Source: Chitinispirillaceae bacterium (GTDB lineage Bacteria; Fibrobacterota; Chitinivibrionia; Chitinivibrionales; Chitinispirillaceae). From it: a stretch of 6,160 nucleotides of DNA. Where the stretch lies: NCBI GenBank assembly GCA_016926315.1, contig JAFGOU010000318.1, positions 1 through 6,160 on the forward strand, read 5' to 3'. Shown here one piece after another: positions 1-5,537 of the stretch; the first letter of the stretch is position 1, and every line of letters starts with the position of its first letter. The translations under genes were made by a program, and so were the position numbers. The notes beneath the pieces were generated by a model. It saw nothing but the letters and a program-made list of their open reading frames with translations. It was not told the origin of the DNA and searched no databases.

Positions 1-2459
1 ATGCCTTCCCTGAGCGAAAGCACGCGGCCGCGAAGAACGATCACAGGCTGCCCCCGCCCGGCCGGTGGTATCGTGACGGCCGGCCTGGAAACAGCGGTAA
101 AGGGATTTTCAGGCATGGGTACCGAGCGCACGGTGGAGCTACCGGATGTCAATCCCGTTGCCGCGGCGGTCACGGTGATGAGTCCCGGCGTGGAGAGGCG
201 TGTCTGCACGTACGCGGCCGCGATGCCCGCGACCGCGGTGGTCGGATTGCCGTCGCCGCTGATGATCGCTCCCGGCCCGCTCACCGAAAAGGTCACCGCG
301 TTGGTGGCGTTTGGAATGACGGTACCGTTGGCGTCGACGATCGAAGCGTACACGAGCGCCAGGTCGGCGCCATCGGCTACCGGCGACAGGTTCGCGGTGT
401 CGATGGTAATCGCAACCCGGGCCGCCGCCCCAGGGGTGCGTACCTGGTGCGTCGCCCGCACGACCCCGCCGATAAGCCCTTCGGCAAGGAGGGTGCCGGA
501 CTGGAACGTCCCGAGGTTGAACGTGAAGGGCGGATGGTCGATGTTGGCGAGGGTGCCGGGCGACTGGGTCGCCACAACCGTGCCGTTACGGGAGAGACGT
601 ACCTGGGAACAGTTGCTGAATACGCGTACCGTGGTCGGTGAAGTTGACGTATAAAAATTAGCGATATACACCATAGGCCCGGAATTGAGCGTGGTACCGG
701 GAATGCGCAGCACCGCCGTATCGCGCTGGGCCTGGTAGAAGTAGTAACTGAACTTCGGGATGCGGAACACGTCGACAATGCCGCCGCCGCACAGGGAGTT
801 GTTGTACTGCGTAAAACCGAACGTTTCGTTGTACACCCAGAGCGCATCCACCGAAAGCCACGACAGCGCGTGGTCCTGGCTCATGGCCGAAGCGTGGTTG
901 CCGGCAAGGGTCAGCATGCCCGCTTCGCCGATGGAGCGCGGCTGGTTGCTCGATGTGCCGCCGACGGTAAAGCCGCCCCATTCCCAGTGACCGTATTCGG
1001 AAATCGCCTGCGGCTTTCCGCTTGAACGCGCGGTGCGTCCGCCCTGCTGTACCGCGGCTTGATAGATGTCCATGATGTCGCCTGTCTCCTGGCCGCAGGT
1101 GAACATCTGGTTGCCGGGAAACTCCTGGTGGGCCGCGGCCTGCATCCGGTTTGAGAAGGTGGCGGGCGGGGAGCTTTCGTTGTGCACCGCCTCCCACATG
1201 ATGACGCAGGGGTGGTTGCGGTAGTAGCGGATCATGGTACGCAGGTCCCGTTCGGCATTGGCAACCCAGGTCGCGTTCGAGTAGGTCTCCACCTGCCATC
1301 CCGGCATGCACGCCTGAACCGTGATGCCGAGCTTGTCGCACGCGTCGAGGAATGAGGGGTGCTGGATATAATGGGAGAGACGGATGAAGTTGATGCCGGC
1401 CTCCTTCATGCGGAGCGCATCACGGTAGTGTCCCGACACCGGGACCGCACCGCCGATGGCGCCGTAGTCCTGGTGGCGGTTCATGCCCTTGCTTTTCATC
1501 CGGGAGCCGTTGATCTGAAAACCGTTGTTGCGGGAAAAGGTCAGGTGACGGATACCGATGGTGGTCCGCTGTTCGTCGGCAAGGCGGGTGTTGTCGGAGA
1601 CGCGGGAACGAACGGTGTAGAGGTTCGGCGTCTGCGGGCTCCAGAGGCGGGGGCCGGTAACGGCAAAGATCTGCACAAAGGTGTCGTTTGCGCCGGCGGC
1701 GAAGGTTTTTGTGGCAGTGAGGGTCTGCACATCGTTGCCGGAAGGGTCGATAAGCGTCGTGGCGAGCGCCACGGACTTTGAGGAAGCAGACTCGTTTTTT
1801 ATATGCGTCTGGACGCGGACCGAGGCAGTGGATGTGTTGACCGTGGGGTAGGTGACGAAAACGCCGCCGTTTGCGGGAAGATTGGCGTAGACCGCATCGG
1901 TGATATGCAGGGAATCCACGACATGCAGATTGACGTAACGGTACAGGCCGCCGTAGTAGTAGAAATCACGCTGTTCCGCACCCGGCGGAACGTTCGGATC
2001 AGCCGCGTTGTTGAGCCGCATGGCGATGACGTTGGTCTGGCTGTAGAGCAGGTCGCCGGTGATATCGATGGTGAACGGGCTGTAACCGCCGCCGTAGGTG
2101 AGTTTTGACGTGCCGTTTATCCATACCTGCGTGGTCTGCATGCCGGCCTCGATTTCCAAAAAAACTTTTTTTCCCTGGAAGGACGCGGGGGGCGTGAATG
2201 ATTTGCGATACCAGCAGTATCCCTGGTAGTAGTTCCAGTTCGTGTGGGTTTTTGCCGATTCGATCCGGGCGGAATGGGGAAGGCAGACGGTTTCCCAGGC
2301 GTTGTCGGAAAAGGAGGCCTGGTTGGCGCCGGAAGCGTCGCCCCGGTAGAATTTCCATGAATCGCTGAAGGGGACGGTTTGACGGGGAGCGGTCTGGGCG
2401 GAGAGGCTGATTGCCAGGACAAGGGTGATCATCGGGAGCATTGCTTGTTGCCGCACCAT
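1..2459 (-). CDS. Secreted glycoside hydrolase family 2 enzyme (beta-galactosidase/beta-glucuronidase type), C-terminus cut by window edge
   Basis: The frame is open for 819 codons from the ATG at 2459-2457 to the left edge, with no stop. Residues 1-21 form a signal peptide (hydrophobic core, then SLSA before QT), so the enzyme is exported. About 25-175 is the jelly-roll sugar-binding domain (CWYRKSF, VWINGT, RDFYYYGGLYR). About 176-295 is an Ig-like domain. About 300-585 is the catalytic barrel, with KGMNRHQD near 324-331, the acid/base Glu428 in WEAVHNES, and the nucleophile Glu488 in ISEYGH, which lines up with CEYAH of LacZ. About 600-670 resembles the DUF4982 domain (VRVFSN..QVRLSRNG). 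About 680-780 is another Ig/Big-like domain. The last residues, VIVLRGRVLS, resemble the tails of the two lyases. GH2 enzymes hydrolyse terminal beta-linked sugars by a retaining mechanism. Beside pectate lyases, galactan or uronide side chains are likely substrates, but specificity cannot be read from sequence. The start is supported by an RBS 6 nt upstream. Confidence 0.95.
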   Translation of the reverse strand, partial: MVRQQAMLPMITLVLAISLSAQTAPRQTVPFSDSWKFYRGDASGANQASFSDNAWETVCLPHSARIESAKTHTNWNYYQGYCWYRKSFTPPASFQGKKVFLEIEAGMQTTQVWINGTSKLTYGGGYSPFTIDITGDLLYSQTNVIAMRLNNAADPNVPPGAEQRDFYYYGGLYRYVNLHVVDSLHITDAVYANLPANGGVFVTYPTVNTSTASVRVQTHIKNESASSKSVALATTLIDPSGNDVQTLTATKTFAAGANDTFVQIFAVTGPRLWSPQTPNLYTVRSRVSDNTRLADEQRTTIGIRHLTFSRNNGFQINGSRMKSKGMNRHQDYGAIGGAVPVSGHYRDALRMKEAGINFIRLSHYIQHPSFLDACDKLGITVQACMPGWQVETYSNATWVANAERDLRTMIRYYRNHPCVIMWEAVHNESSPPATFSNRMQAAAHQEFPGNQMFTCGQETGDIMDIYQAAVQQGGRTARSSGKPQAISEYGHWEWGGFTVGGTSSNQPRSIGEAGMLTLAGNHASAMSQDHALSWLSVDALWVYNETFGFTQYNNSLCGGGIVDVFRIPKFSYYFYQAQRDTAVLRIPGTTLNSGPMVYIANFYTSTSPTTVRVFSNCSQVRLSRNGTVVATQSPGTLANIDHPPFTFNLGTFQSGTLLAEGLIGGVVRATHQVRTPGAAARVAITIDTANLSPVADGADLALVYASIVDANGTVIPNATNAVTFSVSGPGAIISGDGNPTTAVAGIAAAYVQTRLSTPGLITVTAAATGLTSGSSTVRSVPMPENPFTAVSRPAVTIPPAGRGQPVIVLRGRVLSLREG

Positions 2460-2464
2460 GGATC

Positions 2465-2472
2465 TCTCCTTT
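2465..2472 (-). promoter_or_regulatory. Ribosome binding site of the GH2 gene
   Basis: On the minus strand AAAGGAGA lies just upstream of the ATG at 2459, with 6 nt between GGAG and the ATG. This is strong and well spaced. It favours this start over the in-frame Met codons at residues 7 and 10, which would shorten the signal peptide. Confidence 0.8.
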
Positions 2473-2551
2473 GCGATTCATGAAGGTGAACTTCAGACTC
2501 TTATGCCGTGGAACCATTCCATAACAATTCTCCGGCTCTATCGGCTCAAAT

Positions 2552-2579
2552 AATATAGATACAGTTGCTCAACCGTCAG
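2552..2579 (-). promoter_or_regulatory. Candidate promoter for the GH2 gene
   Basis: Read on the minus strand there is a -35-like CTGACG (2579-2574, 4 of 6 to TTGACA), a 16-bp spacer, and a -10-like TATATT (2557-2552, 5 of 6 to TATAAT). This would give a leader of roughly 85 nt before the GH2 start. The area is AT-rich, so chance matches are likely. Confidence 0.35.
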
Positions 2580-2606
2580 ATACAATTTATGCTCGTTTTA
2601 TGGAAA

Positions 2607-2626
2607 TTGTTTACTTTCGTAAACAA
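2607..2626. repeat. 20-bp perfect inverted repeat, probable operator
   Basis: TTGTTTAC and GTAAACAA are exact 8-bp reverse complements separated by TTTC. There is no T-run typical of a terminator after it on either strand. Its position, about 28 bp upstream of the proposed GH2 -35 and about 130 bp upstream of the proposed lyase -35, fits a binding site for a dimeric regulator. The regulator family cannot be named from the site alone. Confidence 0.5.
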
Positions 2627-2709
2627 AATGGCGGCAGACAGGGGTGGGGACGTGGTTTTGGGGATGGCTGTTCACCGGAATCAGGCAGGCGGTAAAACTT
2701 GGATAATTC

Positions 2710-2723
2710 AACACTAAAGTGTT
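2710..2723. repeat. Short palindrome AACACT-AA-AGTGTT
   Basis: These are perfect 6-bp arms with a 2-bp centre, lying 32 bp upstream of the proposed lyase -35 box. It overlaps the second of three GTTCAC-type direct repeats. It could be an activator or repressor site. The arms are short, so chance is possible. Confidence 0.35.
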
Positions 2724-2754
2724 CACTGGTAATATGAGTATAAATTCAAATATT

Positions 2755-2784
2755 TTGGCAAAGTGGCAAAAAGTTGCTTATATT
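2755..2784 (+). promoter_or_regulatory. Candidate promoter for the pectate lyase operon
   Basis: TTGGCA (2755-2760, 5 of 6 to TTGACA) and TATATT (2779-2784, 5 of 6 to TATAAT) are separated by 18 bp. Transcription would start near 2791 and leave a leader of about 118 nt. That start falls inside the inverted repeat at 2789-2813. This is the best -35/-10 pair I found on the plus strand of this region, but the sequence is AT-rich and the organism's promoter consensus is unknown. Confidence 0.4.
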
Positions 2785-2788
2785 TTAT

Positions 2789-2813
2789 TAAAATCGTAGA
2801 AAATGCGATTTTA
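2789..2813. repeat. Inverted repeat at the predicted operon transcription start
   Basis: TAAAATCG and CGATTTTA are exact 8-bp reverse complements with a 9-nt gap. The arms are AT-rich and the loop long, so a weak hairpin in RNA or an operator in DNA are both possible. It begins about 5 bp after the proposed -10 box, where a bound repressor would block transcription. Confidence 0.4.
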
Positions 2814-2857
2814 TCCGTTCACTAGACCTATAGAAAACCGTGGAGAAAATTATAGAA

Positions 2858-2884
2858 ATGAATAGCTTGGCGCGGTACTTTTAA
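2858..2884 (+). CDS. Possible 8-codon leader ORF upstream of lyase A
   Basis: ATG at 2858 opens a short frame, MNSLARYF, that stops with TAA at 2882-2884, 24 nt before the lyase A start. A GGAGA lies at 2842-2846, 11 nt upstream, which is a long spacing. It contains no run of one amino acid and no obvious attenuator hairpin follows, so a regulatory role is a guess. It may be a chance ORF. Confidence 0.15.
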   Translation: MNSLARYF

Positions 2885-2897
2885 TCATCAACAGCAA

Positions 2898-2904
2898 AGA
2901 GAGG
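2898..2904 (+). promoter_or_regulatory. Ribosome binding site of lyase A
   Basis: AGAGAGG lies 4 nt before the ATG at 2909. It is moderate in strength with slightly short spacing. It supports this start, which also gives a good signal peptide. Confidence 0.6.
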
Positions 2905-2908
2905 CTTT

Positions 2909-4111
2909 ATGAAACGACCCTTTTTATTCATTACAGTGCTGGCACTTTGCGCACCGACTTTCAGCTCCCCAGATTTCTCCCTCATCGGTTTTGCCGCAGG
3001 CGTCACCGGTGGAACAGGAGGCAGGACCGTTCAGGTGAACAGCGCTTCATCCTTCAAGACCAATTGTCAGAGCTCCGAAAAGCTCATCATCCAGGTCACC
3101 GGGAAAATCGACAACGCCTCGGTGAGCATCGCCTCCAACAAGACAATCATCGGCATCGGCACCTCCGGCGAGTTGACCGGCACCACGCTCTCCATCTCCT
3201 CCGGCAGCAACATTCTCATCCGCAACCTTAAAATCCACCATGCGGCCAAAGGCAAGGACATCATCTCCATCTCCGGCGGCAGGAACATCTGGATCGACCA
3301 TTGCGACATCTACAACGCGATCGGCGATCTGAACGGCGACGGCAAGGTCGATACCGTAGGTGACATATCCGGTGGCGACGTGGATTGGTACGACGGGCTC
3401 ATCGATATGACCGACGAAAGCGCCAATATCACCATTTCATGGAACAAGATCCACGACTCGTTCAAGGCGATGCTGGTCGGCAGTTCCGACAGCGACGACT
3501 CCGACCGGAAGATCACCTTCCATCACAACCATTTTTACAAACTGTGGGAGCGGGTTCCCAGTTATCGCGGCGGGACCGGCCATGTTTTCAACAACTATTT
3601 CGCCACGATCGATCACAGCGCGGTCAATTCGCGCATGAACGCAAAACTCCGTGTCGAGGGCAACGTCTTTGAAAACGTTGGATCCGGTGCGGTCGATTCC
3701 AAAACCAAAATCCAGTGGGGACCGGTCGGCGCCTATTACAGCGGAACCACCGGTTGCTGGGACGTGAAGGACAATATTTTCACCAACTGCAAAGGAAACC
3801 AGCCAACGACGTCGACCTGCACCTTTACGCCCCCCTACACCTACACCGCGCAGCTTCAACCCGCCGCGCAGGTAAAGGAAACCGTTTTGGCATGGGCGGG
3901 CGTGGGCAAGCTCAACGGGACGGGCGTTGCGGCTCCGGCGCCTCGTGTCAGAAGCGCGCAGGTCGCTTCCGCGCTCTCCGGCAAGGCAACCGTTTATACC
4001 ATCAGGGGAACGCGGCTGGCCGGAACGTCAATCGACAAATCGCGCGGTTCGGGCGCGTTGGTCGTCAGGGACCGGACCGGCGTCCGGCTCGCGATGCACG
4101 GGATCAGGTAA
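2909..4111 (+). CDS. Secreted family 1 pectate lyase (lyase A) with EF-hand-like insert and C-terminal sorting-like tail
   Basis: This 400-residue protein would cleave polygalacturonate by calcium-dependent beta-elimination. Residues 1 to about 20 are a signal peptide (MKRPFLFITVLAL, polar TFSS region). The parallel beta-helix starts with the family's GFA..VTGGTGGRTVQV stretch. Hallmarks are WIDHCD at 128-133, YDGLID with acidic calcium-ligand positions Asp162 and Asp166, Lys186 in SFKAMLVGSSDSD, and RVPSYR with Arg215 (equivalent to the catalytic Arg of PelC) and Arg220, followed by HVFNNYF. All key residues are present, so activity is expected. Between WIDHCD and YDGLID is DLNGDGKVD (140-148), a canonical EF-hand-type calcium loop not needed by the PL1 fold. 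After about residue 345 a linker leads to a tail, VYTIRGTRLAG...ALVVRDRTGVRL, resembling C-terminal sorting domains. It is the first gene of a three-lyase operon. Exact substrate (pectate or pectin) is uncertain. Confidence 0.95.
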   Translation: MKRPFLFITVLALCAPTFSSPDFSLIGFAAGVTGGTGGRTVQVNSASSFKTNCQSSEKLIIQVTGKIDNASVSIASNKTIIGIGTSGELTGTTLSISSGSNILIRNLKIHHAAKGKDIISISGGRNIWIDHCDIYNAIGDLNGDGKVDTVGDISGGDVDWYDGLIDMTDESANITISWNKIHDSFKAMLVGSSDSDDSDRKITFHHNHFYKLWERVPSYRGGTGHVFNNYFATIDHSAVNSRMNAKLRVEGNVFENVGSGAVDSKTKIQWGPVGAYYSGTTGCWDVKDNIFTNCKGNQPTTSTCTFTPPYTYTAQLQPAAQVKETVLAWAGVGKLNGTGVAAPAPRVRSAQVASALSGKATVYTIRGTRLAGTSIDKSRGSGALVVRDRTGVRLAMHGIR

Positions 4112-4115
4112 GGGG
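4111..4115 (+). promoter_or_regulatory. RBS of lyase B, overlapping the lyase A stop codon
   Basis: AGGGG begins at the last base of the lyase A TAA (4109-4111) and sits 6 nt before the ATG at 4122. It fixes this ATG as the start, although the frame is open further upstream to 3927. The arrangement suggests reinitiation or coupled translation. Confidence 0.65.
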
Positions 4116-4121
4116 CGCTCC

Positions 4122-5537
4122 ATGAACCTTCGATCATCGGCACTCATCACCGCCCTGCTTTTAGGCATGCTGGTCGCGTCTCATGCCGCCGATCCCTTCG
4201 CTACGGCCATCGGCTGGGCCGACGTTCCTGGCGACAACGGCATCGCCGGCACAACGGTCCAGACCACCACGGGCGGCGCGGGCGGGAGCGTGGTGACGGT
4301 CACGACCGCGGCGGAACTGAACACGGCGATCCAGAGTAAAAAAGACTATAAGCCTGATCCGCTTGTCATCCGGATCAGGGGCGTGATAACTTATTCAAGC
4401 GCCATGATGAACGTCAATAACGTCAGAAATTGCACGATCGAAGGGGAGGGTGCCGGCGCGACGATCAGGGGATTCGGATTTTATGTGCGCCGTTCCCAGA
4501 ACCTGATCATCCGCAATCTCTCGTTTGAAAACTGCCCTGACGACGGCCTGTGCCTTGATTATCAGGAGCTCCATCACGTATGGGTGGACCGCTGCAACTT
4601 TTCCGACCTGCCGCTCGGATCGCCGAACAACGAAGCCGCGGCCACCTCCGACGCGAACAATGACGGCGCTCTGGACATAAAAAACGGCGCAGGGTATATC
4701 ACCATTTCCTTCTGCCGGTTCGAAAACCACTCCAAGACCGTGCTGATCGGCCACGACTGCACCAACGATGTCGACGCGGGACACCTGACGGTCACGGTGC
4801 ACCACAATCTTTTCGGCTATGTCGCCCAGCGCGCCACGCGGAACCGTTACGGCAAGATGCACCTGTTCAACAACTATTACCGGGAAACCGGCACCCTGTT
4901 GTTCCCCAAGCTCGAAAGCGACGGGACCTACCACCATGGCTATGCGATCGCTTCGGTGTGCGGAGCGAATGTGGTGGTCGAGAACAACTACTTCCAGAAC
5001 GTGATCTGGGCGTCGCTTGTTTCGCGTAATTCGGAGGAGGATACAACCTGGCTGCGGCTCTACGGAACGATAAAGAACATTCCGCACTGGTGTCCGACAA
5101 GCGACGAAGACCCGGGATTTCTGAGCTACAGGGGAGAGAATATCCAGAATCCGCCGCCGGGCACCGAGGTGAACGTCTCCGGCAGGCAGCTCTGGAAGAT
5201 CCTGCCGCTCGATCGCTCCAATGCCGATCCGCAAGGATGGAACCCGTGGACCACCTACGGCTATTCGCAGGAAAAAATGGCGTCGGTTCTTCATGACGCC
5301 GCCGAAGTGCCGGCGTTCGTGCTTGCCAGGCTGGGAATGACCGCCGCGGTGTCGCAGCGGCCGGGTTCCCGAGTGCTGTCCGATGCCGGAACCGTGTCTG
5401 TTGCCTGGTATGACCTCAGAGGCAGGCTGGTGTCCGGCTCGCCGGACCATCGCTGCCCGGGGAGAAGCCTCTATCTTCGTAAAACGGTCGATGGCGTCAG
5501 GCCGGTTGTTGCTGAAGGCAAACGGAGTGTTCCATGA
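4122..5537 (+). CDS. Secreted divergent family 1 pectate lyase (lyase B) with C-terminal sorting-like tail
   Basis: This is a 471-residue protein from the ATG at 4122. Earlier in-frame codons overlap lyase A and lack a signal peptide. Residues 1 to about 23 are a signal peptide (LITALLLGMLVASHAAD). The beta-helix shows PL1 landmarks: IRIRGVITY, NLIIRNLSFEN, VWVDRC at 154-158, DGALDIKNG with acidic calcium-ligand positions Asp181 and Asp185, Lys205 in SKTVLIGHD, HHNLF, and RATRNR with Arg237 and Arg242 before HLFNNYY. The usual His of W-[IV]-D-H is Arg157, and the Pro of R-x-P-x-x-R is Thr239. The Arg and Lys positions important for catalysis are kept, so it may be active with altered specificity. 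The stretch 177-185 (DANNDGALD) also reads as an EF-hand-like pattern and overlaps the calcium site. The tail (from about 435) carries AWYDLRGRLVSG and SLYLRKTVDGVRPVV, typical of a secretion-sorting domain. Its stop overlaps the next start. Confidence 0.92.
   Translation: MNLRSSALITALLLGMLVASHAADPFATAIGWADVPGDNGIAGTTVQTTTGGAGGSVVTVTTAAELNTAIQSKKDYKPDPLVIRIRGVITYSSAMMNVNNVRNCTIEGEGAGATIRGFGFYVRRSQNLIIRNLSFENCPDDGLCLDYQELHHVWVDRCNFSDLPLGSPNNEAAATSDANNDGALDIKNGAGYITISFCRFENHSKTVLIGHDCTNDVDAGHLTVTVHHNLFGYVAQRATRNRYGKMHLFNNYYRETGTLLFPKLESDGTYHHGYAIASVCGANVVVENNYFQNVIWASLVSRNSEEDTTWLRLYGTIKNIPHWCPTSDEDPGFLSYRGENIQNPPPGTEVNVSGRQLWKILPLDRSNADPQGWNPWTTYGYSQEKMASVLHDAAEVPAFVLARLGMTAAVSQRPGSRVLSDAGTVSVAWYDLRGRLVSGSPDHRCPGRSLYLRKTVDGVRPVVAEGKRSVP
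5524..5527 (+). promoter_or_regulatory. RBS of the PL9-like gene inside lyase B
   Basis: GGAG lies within the last codons of lyase B, 6 nt before the ATG at 5534. With the ATGA stop/start overlap this points to translational coupling. Confidence 0.6.

Larger units (their letters stand above)
2460..2908. promoter_or_regulatory. Divergent intergenic control region between GH2 and the lyase operon
   Basis: This 449-bp stretch has no convincing gene beyond a possible 8-codon ORF. From about 2520 to 2900 it is clearly richer in A and T than the flanking genes, apart from a G-rich patch at 2641-2667. It contains a 20-bp palindrome (2607-2626), three copies of a GTTCAC-type element, a 14-bp palindrome (2710-2723), an 8-bp-arm inverted repeat (2789-2813) and one candidate sigma70-type promoter in each direction. 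Both flanking genes start here and point away from each other, so shared control is plausible. No regulator gene is visible in the window. Confidence 0.7.

Noticed and set aside
1..654. 217-codon plus-strand open frame at the left edge
   Set aside because: It lies opposite the GH2 C-terminal domains, whose frame is continuous and family-like. The plus-strand translation is low-complexity, A/T/V/R-rich and shows no domain.
658..1341. Minus-strand 227-codon frame inside the GH2 region
   Set aside because: It is out of frame with the GH2 catalytic domain containing Glu428 and Glu488, and its translation is rich in R, H, P and G as expected for a shadow frame.
2607..2626. Rho-independent terminator at the 20-bp palindrome
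   Set aside because: The stem is AT-rich, no T-run follows on either strand, and it lies between two divergent gene starts where no transcript should end.
2764..2780. Sigma54-type -24/-12 promoter (TGGCAAAAAGTTGCT)
   Set aside because: The GG and GC elements are present, but the spacing is one base shorter than the strict sigma54 requirement, so I do not call it.
2936..2950. Lipoprotein signal at LALC in lyase A
   Set aside because: The residue before Cys is Leu, while a lipobox needs Gly, Ala or Ser there. An ordinary signal peptide cleavage after TFSS fits better.
3326..3352. Dockerin domain, hence a cellulosome-like system
   Set aside because: There is only one EF-hand-like loop, lying inside the catalytic domain. 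A dockerin has two such repeats in a separate module, and no cohesin is visible.
3927..4121. Upstream in-frame extension of lyase B to an ATG at 3927
   Set aside because: It overlaps the lyase A coding sequence, its translation is Arg-rich with no domain, and it would bury the signal peptide. The ATG at 4122 has an RBS and a proper signal peptide.
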